Source of the DNA: Aureobasidium sp. EXF-3400
Taxonomy: Eukaryota; Ascomycota; Dothideomycetes; Dothideales; Saccotheciaceae
Direction: 5' to 3'
DNA: 64,000 bases
Assembly: GCA_024195585.1 (NCBI GenBank)
Contig: SWBL01000090.1
Coordinates: 1 to 64,000 of the forward strand
Numbering within the stretch: the stretch's first letter is position 1; the number at the start of each line of letters is the position of its first letter. This document shows, in pieces, positions 1 to 8,953 of this stretch. Both the position numbers and the translations under genes were made by a program. Under the pieces are notes generated by a model that was not told the origin of the DNA, did not search any database, and saw only the letters and a program-made list of their open reading frames with translations.

Positions 1-471
<471 letters not shown>

Positions 472-796
472 ATGCGTCATGTCTGTTTGTTTCTTGTTAC
501 GAAAAGTCAGAATACCCAAATAAGCGCTTTTAATCATGCCCATGAAGGCTCATTTTATGAATGTCAATCTCTTCAGATGCCTTGAATGCAATTGTGTTTG
601 TGGATGACCGTGAAAAGAAAACGACATTGATGTAGCTTCCAGATCGAAGCTGAAATGTTGAGCTTGGAGCTCGGCCAGTCGTTTCGGACTTCGGCTTCGT
701 GCTTGCTCCATGTGCCATCTCTTGACGACAATCTCAACCAACTCTTTGTATCACAATACTTGACCGAGAAAGGATAACACATAGCATCGAATCACA
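472..796. other. Intergenic: thiolase 3' UTR and rhodanese promoter
   Basis: These 325 bases between two co-directional genes hold no credible coding frame; they should contain the thiolase 3' UTR and the promoter of the next gene. Confidence 0.6.
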
Positions 797-1426
797 ATGA
801 CTACCGAGAAGCCATGGTATGCAGAGTTCCCAGAGCCCAAAACGGAAGCGGCCATTATGCCTCGAAACCGTGTGATGCAGATGTTGTCGTTACGCGGTGT
901 GGCAAGTCTACTCGTTATTGACCTGAGGAGGATGGATTTTGAGGGCGGGTGCCTTCGTGGCAGCCTGAATATTCCTGCCCAAGGCTTTTGGTGGAACAGG
1001 GGAATGCTTTACGAGTTGGCATACAAAGCCGATATTGAATGGGTTGTGTTCACTTGTAAGTTGAACACCCTAAAGCACTGAAGCTCCAATTGATTGACTT
1101 TGCAACAGGTGGCTCCTCAAATGGCAGAGCACCTCGTTGTGCTGCATGGTAAGAAACCTCTACATGGTCCGACCCGACCCTCTTGTACTGACCCAGACAG
1201 GTTCAAGGAGTTCATCGATGCAGCCGGCGATGAGCAGATGCAATCAATGGTCCTCGAAGGAGGCATCAAGGGCTGGGTCAAGAGCGGACCACAGTTCACA
1301 CGACTGATGGATGGCTACAAAGAATCATACTGGCAAGACCTCTTCGCCCAGGAAGAAGCCAAGAGGGCCGCAGCTCAAGGACAAGACGACAAGAACTTGG
1401 TTGGCCAGGGAGACGTGACAAAGTGA
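797..1426 (+). CDS. Rhodanese-like protein, Cdc25/Acr2-type (C-x5-R active site)
   Basis: Three exons (797-1055, 1109-1148, 1201-1426) give 174 aa. The spliced protein reads DLRRMDFEGGCLRGSLNIPA, the rhodanese CH2A-like region, then VVFTCGSSNGRAPRCAAWF, a Cys-x5-Arg loop as in Cdc25 phosphatases and fungal Acr2-type arsenate reductases. Family members are small cytosolic or nuclear enzymes acting as phosphatases or arsenate reductases; which activity applies here is not shown by the sequence. Both introns are short (53 and 52 bp) with GTAAGT and GTAAGA donors and CAG/CAG acceptors. Intron 1 splits the catalytic Cys codon (T|GT, residue 87). The C-terminus is a charged Glu/Ala/Gln-rich helix and tail (about 150-174). 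Start: first ATG (ACAATGAC). No arsenic-resistance genes lie beside it, so a detoxification role is only a possibility. Confidence 0.85.
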
Positions 1427-2643
1427 GCAGAATCATGTGTTAATGACGACGGAGCATGCGCCACTCTGACGAACCATGCGTTGTACATATCCATATATCA
1501 GAACTATCAGAACCCTACGGATAGTCGCACAGCCAACCTTGACACCCAGACCCTTTGGAGGCTCGAATCCGAGACATTCAGGCAGTGCAAAGCGAGCAGT
1601 CCTCTGGGAAACCTGTCGTCGTTCGCTTCTTTTTTCTGTCGTTAGCGCAGCAACTGGCCCGCTGACATGGAGACCATTCTCATGAGACCGTTGCGATTTG
1701 CGGCAAGCAATCACCAAACGGCTTTTTTGCTCTCGGAGCACCCATGTCGGGAGGGCAACCCCTTGCCAGTTGCTAATCTACAAGCATGTGAGTGTGCAGT
1801 GCCGGATACCCATGGCCTCTGATAGCCTTTACGAATCGATTGCGACGAGTTAACTACAGGCGGCTGTTCGCTAAAATGCGATAGAGCAAGATAGAGCACG
1901 ATAGAAAAATGTCCCATGACGTGCTATAGACGCGATATCACCAAGGCAATACAGAATGACCAGACGATCAATGGATCTTGTCACCATCATGAGGTCTTGA
2001 AATAGTAATGCCGTGCAGACTTTGGTATACGAGGCAGGAGGTGGATTTGGCCCCTGGTTGAGACATGAGCTTGGTCGATTGCCTGCATACGGAAATTGTG
2101 CCTGCCAAGGGTGGTGGGGTTCCTCCAACGACAATCCACACCACCTCACATACGCACTTTTTTTCCTTCGTAAAGTTGGTCATGGGCATGCGACGACAAC
2201 ATCAAGGCCGGACTATCTAAGGTCGCAATGCAGGACATACGATGTGCGTCTTGTCCGTAGAATTCGAAATCGACCAAAGGTGCTCCTGGTAACATTCCAC
2301 CGTGCGTTGCAGATACTCAGATACAATATGCCCAAGAGCTCAGAGTAAGACGAACACACATGCTGAAACCGTTTGAGTATTACGCTGCTCAGGTCTTGAC
2401 CAGACCGCCAGGTAGGTCACCACCATGGCAGTTATCAGGGCCACGCCCGGTCTGCGTTGAAGCCGTTCAAACGGTTGCAATAAACATTCTTACAACCACT
2501 CCCAAAGGGGCCAGCCTATCTTACTATGCCACCGATGAGGCGGCATCTTCTCGTGTGTGTTCAGCGCTATATATGCACTCTTGCATCTCCCATGTCTAAG
2601 ACTTCTTTTTCTTCGTGCGCAATCATTCTTTTACTATTGCACC
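1427..2643. other. Intergenic, GH16 promoter region
   Basis: About 1.2 kb with only short unrelated frames. The right end carries the TATA box of the GH16 gene. I see no RNA gene or mobile element. Confidence 0.55.
2568..2574 (+). promoter_or_regulatory. TATA box of the GH16 gene
   Basis: TATATAT at 2568-2574, 70 bases before the ATG at 2644. It shows that the in-frame GTG at 2557 lies upstream of transcription start and that 2644 is the real start. Confidence 0.6.
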
Positions 2644-4632
2644 ATGCACTCATTCACAAACATGCCACTCATTCCCTTTTTGTTTACTCTCTTTTCGTTC
2701 GTCAACTTGAGCATAGCTGGCTATGTTCTTCAAGATGACTACAACTCTGCAGCATTCTTCGACATGTTCGACTTCTTCACATATTCAGACCCCACTCACG
2801 GCTTTGTTCAGTATATTGACGAAGGCTCAGCATGGAATACTGGTCTGATTAGCAACTCGAACGACAAGGTCTATATCGGAGTCGACCATACCAACGTCCA
2901 GCCCAATGGACGTCCCAGTATTCGCTTGACTAGCAAGAATGCCTACAATTCCGGCACTCTCGTTATCCTTGATCTGGAGCATATGCCCGGCAACGCCTGT
3001 GGTGCATGGCCAGCCTTCTGGATGGTTGGACCCAGCTGGCCCAATGGTGGTGAGATTGATATCATTGAAGGTGTGAACACACAGAACCACAATGCCATGA
3101 CATTGCACACGGCAGACGGTTGTTCCATCTACGACAACGGCAATTTCACAGGCAGCCTCTGGTCCGACGACTGCTATGTCAACGCCCCAGACCAGACCGC
3201 CAACGAGGGCTGTCAGATCACCACTAGCAACTACAACACCTACGGCGATGGTTTCAACAATGTGGGAGGTGGTGTCTACGCCATGGAATGGACCGACGAA
3301 GCAATTAGCATTTGGTTCTTCCAGCGTGGCTCCATTCCTTCAAACGTCCTCAGTGCCAATCCCTCTCCAGACGCCACATGGGGAAAACCACTTTCTCAAT
3401 TCACGGGCTGCTGTGACATCCCCGAATTTGTCTCGGACCAACAGATTGTCTTCGATGTGACATTTTGTGGCGACTGGGCTGGAAGCGTCTGGAGTAGTGA
3501 CTCTACATGTTCTGCTCTGAGCGGCTCCTGCACCGACTACGTCGCCAACAACCCTCAGGCATTCGGGAATGCCTATTGGTCCATCAACTCTCTAAAGGTC
3601 TTCGAGCAGACTGCAAAATCTTCTGGAAAGGTTGCACTGCCATCATTCTGCAATAATAATAATAACCCAACACAAACTGAGACATTCGTTAGTAGTGCTA
3701 GCACAACATCGACGGAGACGGTGCCTGCTGAGACTACCTCGACCGTGTCATCTACTGTCGCTTCGACGACTACAGAGACATCGTCAACGCAAACCTCTTC
3801 GTCCGCGTCCGAATCCTCGTCGTCGACCGCCGAATCCTCGTCCACTGTCGAATCCTCATCGACGATTTCAAGTTCATCAAGTGGTAGTCCCTCCTCCACT
3901 GCAAAAGCCTCGTCAAGCAACAATGCCTCTTCGGTTGCTTCAAGTTCATCGGTCGCTCAAAGTTCGTCAGCTGCTCAAGCTTCGTCGACTGCCGCAAAGA
4001 CGTCGAGTATTGATACATCACCCGCACCTGCATCGACTGCAGAAACGGCTGCTGCAACAAGCTCTTCGCAAGCATTGCCATCAATGACAGATGTATTGAC
4101 GACTTTAGTGCTGGCTGTGGCTGCTGATGCAACCTCTACAGAATGGACTACAGTGACGACGACACTTCGCCAAGTGGTATCGGTGCCGCCACTCTCAGAG
4201 CCCAGCCCAACTGAGCAGCCATCGCCCACCGAGAACGTCGAGACCACCCCTGCTGCCAATGTTGAGACAACGCCCACAGCACAATCGTTTGCCGAGACCA
4301 GTATCCTCACGACCATCGTGCAGGCAGTATCGGCCGATGCAACGACAACAGTGTGGACGACCGTCACCACAAGCATTGAGCGGGCGATCACAGCTCCTGT
4401 GGACACCACAATCACACAATGGACGACTCAGCAACAGGCGCCAAACGTCTACACGACGCTATGGACGACCATCACAAGTACCGTCAACTTCCAAAAGGCG
4501 AGACGCACCGCTCTACCCGAGAGCTTGATGCTAGGAGGCGAGTCGGCAGCGGCAACACAATCGACACGGATCGAAGCACCCAGCCCTAGCAGGCGTTGGC
4601 TCCCGAGACATTGGGGCCGAGCACGCATCTAA
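2644..4632 (+). CDS. Secreted GH16-family glycosidase/transglycosidase with Ser/Thr-rich tail
   Basis: Single exon, 662 aa. The N-terminus MHSFTNMPLIPFLFTLFSF is a signal peptide ending near residue 24. The GH16 domain (about 25-320) carries GEIDIIEG at 136-143; Glu137, Asp139 and Glu142 form the ExDxxE catalytic motif without the beta-bulge residue pattern of bacterial lichenases. Such enzymes cut or re-join beta-1,3-(1,3/1,4-)glucans in fungal cell walls or plant material. After residue 330 the protein is a very Ser/Thr-rich, presumably O-glycosylated stalk, followed by repeats of a TTVWTTVTT type (about 480-625). The C-terminus is Arg-rich (RRWLPRHWGRARI) and lacks the hydrophobic tail needed for GPI anchoring, so the protein may be secreted or wall-bound in another way. 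It is unusually long for GH16. Start at the first ATG, 70 bp after a TATA box. Confidence 0.9.
   Translation: MHSFTNMPLIPFLFTLFSFVNLSIAGYVLQDDYNSAAFFDMFDFFTYSDPTHGFVQYIDEGSAWNTGLISNSNDKVYIGVDHTNVQPNGRPSIRLTSKNAYNSGTLVILDLEHMPGNACGAWPAFWMVGPSWPNGGEIDIIEGVNTQNHNAMTLHTADGCSIYDNGNFTGSLWSDDCYVNAPDQTANEGCQITTSNYNTYGDGFNNVGGGVYAMEWTDEAISIWFFQRGSIPSNVLSANPSPDATWGKPLSQFTGCCDIPEFVSDQQIVFDVTFCGDWAGSVWSSDSTCSALSGSCTDYVANNPQAFGNAYWSINSLKVFEQTAKSSGKVALPSFCNNNNNPTQTETFVSSASTTSTETVPAETTSTVSSTVASTTTETSSTQTSSSASESSSSTAESSSTVESSSTISSSSSGSPSSTAKASSSNNASSVASSSSVAQSSSAAQASSTAAKTSSIDTSPAPASTAETAAATSSSQALPSMTDVLTTLVLAVAADATSTEWTTVTTTLRQVVSVPPLSEPSPTEQPSPTENVETTPAANVETTPTAQSFAETSILTTIVQAVSADATTTVWTTVTTSIERAITAPVDTTITQWTTQQQAPNVYTTLWTTITSTVNFQKARRTALPESLMLGGESAAATQSTRIEAPSPSRRWLPRHWGRARI
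3651..4600 (+). repeat. Ser/Thr-rich low-complexity tail with WTTVTT repeats
   Basis: The tail of the GH16 gene. It starts with an AAT microsatellite (four Asn codons near 3652-3663), continues with Ser-rich coding repeats, and contains two similar segments of about 30 codons (near 4090-4180 and 4300-4400) with the core ADATxTxWTTVTT, plus a third partial copy near 4405-4485. Confidence 0.7.
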
Positions 4633-4810
4633 AGATTTTATGAAGGATACCAAGGATACCAGATTTTTTCTGAGATATAATGTTTTTTCTTTTCTTTTCT
4701 AAAAAGGAGGAGGCCTGGAGGAGAATATGGCCGCAACGTATATAGACAACTTAGGTAGCAAGGCTGGCAGGACTGGCAGAGACCCCAAAATGTAATACCA
4801 ACTTATTATC

Positions 4811-5542
4811 TCATGATAGGTCCATGGCGTCCTCGTCCTCTTCCATGTCGTTCGTGTCTTCGTCCAGACCATAGTCTGGAGAGTCGTAACCATGAGCAGT
4901 CTCTATTTGGTCTTCTGGCGGCATACCGTCGGCAGGACTGAAGGATAATGAGGGCGTGATTGCTGCCTTCTCTTTGGCACGCTCACGAGCCTCGAGGATG
5001 GCTTTCCGTACATTGTCCTGCTCGATGGGCACAGATAACGACGGAGGTAGGTTATAGAGGACGAGCTCTTGATGTGAATCTTTCTTTTCTCCGACTAGAA
5101 TGTGTCTTGGTATGGCATTGAGCCTCTTTTCAATGTCGGGAAGGAAGATGAGTTTTTCGTCGTCGGACTCGATGTCGGCTAGTTCATCGTCGAGGTTGTG
5201 GATGTAGACGCGGTTTTTTGTATCGTCTACCTGCATGTGCTCTTCGGAGGGAGGTGGTCGAGTCAGGGTGGTCTGGAGCTGCGGCCTGGCCGAGACGGGT
5301 ATGTAGAGCTTGTCATTGTTGTTGGCTGCGCAGAAGGAAGCCGAGTCAGCGGGGGCGAGGTGAGCAGTGGGAAGAGAGTAGGGGCTACCTAGGTTTAGTA
5401 AGTTGAAGCGCTTCGCAAAACGATTGTCATCATCGAACGAGTCGTCTGCTGTGCGCTTGAGCGGCCTGGAAGGTTGCGGTGCAGCTGTAGCTGTCGCTGT
5501 GTCTCGGTGTCGGTCCATGACCTCCGCGCTGGTCGAGTTCAT
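4811..5542 (-). CDS. Conserved-looking acidic protein of unknown function
   Basis: Single exon, 243 aa. No enzymatic or binding domain is recognisable. The N-terminal part is rich in Pro/Ala with a basic patch (PLKRTADD and RFAKRF) that could be a nuclear signal. The best-structured part is residues 110-180, with NRVYIHNLDDELADIESDD, LIFLPDIEKRL and LVLYNLPPSL, followed by a helical basic stretch (AILEARERAKEKAA). The C-terminus is strongly acidic (DMEEDEDAMD). The ordered block looks like a family-conserved segment of filamentous fungi, though I cannot name the family. It is divergent from alanyl-tRNA synthetase: only 246 bp separate it from the cytosolic ATG of that gene and 120 bp from the upstream ATG, so they share a promoter. 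An alternative start is the Met at residue 9. Confidence 0.72.
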   Translation of the reverse strand: MNSTSAEVMDRHRDTATATAAPQPSRPLKRTADDSFDDDNRFAKRFNLLNLGSPYSLPTAHLAPADSASFCAANNNDKLYIPVSARPQLQTTLTRPPPSEEHMQVDDTKNRVYIHNLDDELADIESDDEKLIFLPDIEKRLNAIPRHILVGEKKDSHQELVLYNLPPSLSVPIEQDNVRKAILEARERAKEKAAITPSLSFSPADGMPPEDQIETAHGYDSPDYGLDEDTNDMEEDEDAMDLS

Positions 5543-5662
5543 CCCGCATCACCGCCGACTGCGCCAGAGACTTGTCTAGATCCGCGACTGTCGACCAAGT
5601 GAAGATACGTCTGTTCCAGTCGTCTCCGAGTGCGCGCGCAGCTTGTTGTCTTGAAAGCGTGG

Positions 5663-8600
5663 ATGATCACGAGCTTGTTCAACTGTTGCCGACGTGGGTT
5701 GACTCAGGCTCAAATTCCACCTCAGCTGTCGACGAGAACATTCTCGCACCTCCCATACCTTTCATTCACCACAACACGCGCTTTCAACATGGCTTCCCAA
5801 CCCACCGAGCAGCAATGGAATGCTGTCAAGGTCAGAAGCACTTTCATTGACTATTTTGTCAAGAAGCGGGACCACACCTTTGGTATGTGATCCCTGAGGC
5901 CAGCCTCGGGGGTCTCTGTTTCGCCGCAACCCACAGCTGACGGCCAAACAGTCCCCTCGTCGTCCGTCGTCCCTCACTCGGACCCGACTCTTCTTTTCGC
6001 CAATGCTGGTATGAACCAGTACAAGTCCATCTTCCTTGGAACTGTAGACCCCTCGTCCGATTTCGCCTCGCTCAAGCGTGCCACAAATTCTCAAAAGGCG
6101 AGCCAAGACTTTTGCTAATCCCATCAACCACTGCTAACTTGACATGTAGTGTATTCGCGCCGGTGGAAAGCACAATGTAACAAAGCTCAACCTTCAATTT
6201 CATCTGCTCATCTGACTCGATTTAGGATTTGGATGATGTCGGCAAGGACAGCTACCACCACGTGAGCTTGCTCAGACCAAAACATCCGATCAACTGATAA
6301 ACTGACAAGTGAATATAGACATTCTTTGAGATGTTGGGTAACTGGAGTTTCGGTGATTATTTCAAGAAGGAAGCAATTGCCTGGTCATGGGAGCTTCTCA
6401 CCAAGGAGTTCGGTCTTGACCCCGCCAGAATGTACGTGACCTACTTCGAGGGTGACAAGGCCGGTGGTCTGGAGCCCGATCTTGAGGCCAAGGAGCTCTG
6501 GAAGTCAGTCGGTGTTCCCGAGGACCACATCCTTCCTGGAAACATGAAGGACAACTTCTGGGAGATGGGTGACCAGGGCCCTTGCGGTCCTTGCAGTGAA
6601 ATCCACTACGACAGAATTGGAGGCCGCAATGCCGCACACCTCGTCAACATGGACGACCCTAACGTTTTGGAGATCTGGAACAACGTTTTCATTCAATATA
6701 ACCGCGAGTCTGACAAGTCACTGCGACCTCTGCCTAACAAGCACGTCGACACTGGTATGGGCTTCGAGCGTTTGGTGAGTATCTTGCAAGACAAGTCTTC
6801 CAACTACGACACCGACGTTTTCTCTCCTCTGTTCGATCGCATTCAAGAAATCACCGGCGTTCGCAAGTACGAGGGCAAGTTTGGCAGCGAGGATGCCGAT
6901 GGTATTGATACTGCCTACCGTGTTGTCGCTGACCACGTGAGACTTCTCACCTTCGCCATCACTGACGGCGGTATCCCCAACAACATGGGTCGTGGTTACG
7001 TTGTTCGCAGAGTGTTGCGCAGAGGTGCTCGTTATGCTCGCAAGTACCTGAACACAGACATTGGTGACTTCTTCTCGAAGATCGTTCCCACTCTGGTCGC
7101 CCAGATGGGTGATATGTTCCCTGAGATCAAGAAGAAGGAGCAAGATGTCAAGGAGATCCTCAACGAGGAAGAACTTTCATTCGCCAAGACTCTCGACCGT
7201 GGTGAGGCCATGTTCGAGAAGTATGCTCAGCAGTGCAAGGACAACAACACCAAGTCGCTTTCTGGTTCTGATGTCTGGCGTCTGTACGACACATACGGTT
7301 TCCCTATCGATCTTACTCAGCTCATGGCAGAGGAGCGTGGCCTTACTATCAACGAGGAGGAGGTCAATGCTGCACAGGCCAAGGCCAAGGAAGCTAGTAA
7401 GGGTGAGAAGAAGGCTGGTGCCGACTTGGTCAAGCTTGATGTGCACGACTTGGGCAAACTCGACACTATGACTGAGGTCACCAAGACCGATGACGAACCC
7501 AAATTCGGTCGTGGCAACATTAACGCTACTGTTAAGGCCATCTACCACAACAAGCAATTCTTGTCAAGCACCTCCGAGATTCCTGAGGGCGAGCAATTTG
7601 GTGTCATTCTTGACAAGACCAACTTCTACGCCGAGCAGGGTGGTCAGGAGAACGACACTGGCAAGATTCTGATTGATGGTGAGGCTGAGTTGGACGTTCA
7701 GAACGTTCAGAGCTACGCTGGCTACGTCCTCCACACTGGTTACATGACTTACGGTACTTTAAAGACTGGCGACTCGGTCATCTGCGAATACGACGAACTT
7801 CGCAGACACCCTATCCGCAACAACCACACCGGTACTCACATTCTCAACTTTGCACTCCGCGCAGTTCTTGGCGACGACATCAACCAGAAGGGTTCGCTTG
7901 TCGCTCCTGAGAAGCTTCGTTTCGATTTCAGCCACAAGGCTGCATTGTCAGACAAGGAGCTCCAGGAAGTCGAGACCAAGAGCACATCATACATTCGCCA
8001 AAACAGCCCTGTCTACTCATTGGAAGTGCCCCTCGCTACTGCCAGAAACATCAAGGGTGTCCGTGCCGTGTTCGGCGAGACCTACCCTGACCCTGTCCGT
8101 GTCGTCAGTGTTGGTGTGCCAGTTGAGCAACTTCTCGAGGATGTTCACAACCCAGAATGGGAGAATGTCAGTGTTGAGTTCTGCGGTGGTACCCACGTTG
8201 ACAAGACCGGTGAAATCAAGGAGTTGATCGTGCTCGAGGAGGGTGGTATTGCAAAGGGTATTCGCCGTATCATCGCCGTGACTGGACAGGCTGCCCACGA
8301 GGTGCAAAGAGTCGCCCAGGAGTTCTCGGATGACCTCGCTCTGCTCGAGAAGATGGAGTACAGCCCTCAGAAGGAGGCTAAGGCCAAGCAGTTGCAAGTT
8401 CAGCTCAACCAGCTGACTATCTCTGCTGTCACCAAGACCCAACTCAAGGAGCGCTTCGCCAAGGTTGCAAAGGTAAGTTCGCTATGTTTGTGATGATGTA
8501 AGTTTTGATTGCTGACCTCTTTCTTTACAGGCAAACCTCGACCAGCAAAAGGCATTCCTCAAGGCCGAGAACAAGACCGTGACCGACACAATCGCCAAGC

Positions 8601-8953
8601 ACTTCACCGAAAACCCCGAGTCGAAGCGCTTAGTCGTCCGCGTTCCTATCTCCGCCAACTCCAAGGCCATCAGCGAAGCCATCAAGACCATTAGCTCTAA
8701 GCAAAAGGACAAGACCATCTACCTCATCGCCGCCGACGAGAAGGACGGCAAGGTCGTCCACGGCTGCCACGTCTCCGCAGAGGCAAAGGAGAAGGGTGCC
8801 GATGCACCTGCTTGGGCCAACGAGGTTTCTGGCGTGCTCGGTGGAAAGGCCGGCGGCAAGGGTGCTACTTCGCTTGGACAGGGTACTCAGCCCGAGAATG
8901 CTGACCAGGCTGTTGAGCTCGCTACCAAGTACCTTGAGAAGCTTGGTCTGTAA
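5663..8953 (+). CDS. ALA1: Alanyl-tRNA synthetase, probably dual cytosolic/mitochondrial
   Basis: Class II aminoacyl-tRNA synthetase that charges tRNA-Ala. From the ATG at 5789 six exons (5789-5882, 5952-6097, 6150-6176, 6226-6261, 6319-8472, 8531-8953) give 959 aa, the normal cytosolic length. Seen: [34 protein letters not shown] and [15 protein letters not shown] in the catalytic half, HTGTH near 603 and CGGTH near 724 in the editing domain (zinc ligands), and a Gly-rich C-terminal end ([11 protein letters not shown]). An in-frame ATG at 5663 adds 42 residues with several Arg and no acidic residue ([18 protein letters not shown]), a likely mitochondrial presequence; the longer form would be 1001 aa. 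Intron 2 (6098-6149) has a GC donor. Exons 3 and 4 are only 27 and 36 nt. I use 5663 as the outer limit and regard 5789 as the cytosolic start. Confidence 0.95.

Noticed and set aside
2557..2643. N-terminal extension of the GH16 protein from 2557
   Set aside because: The codon is GTG and lies upstream of the TATA box; the ATG at 2644 starts a clean signal peptide.
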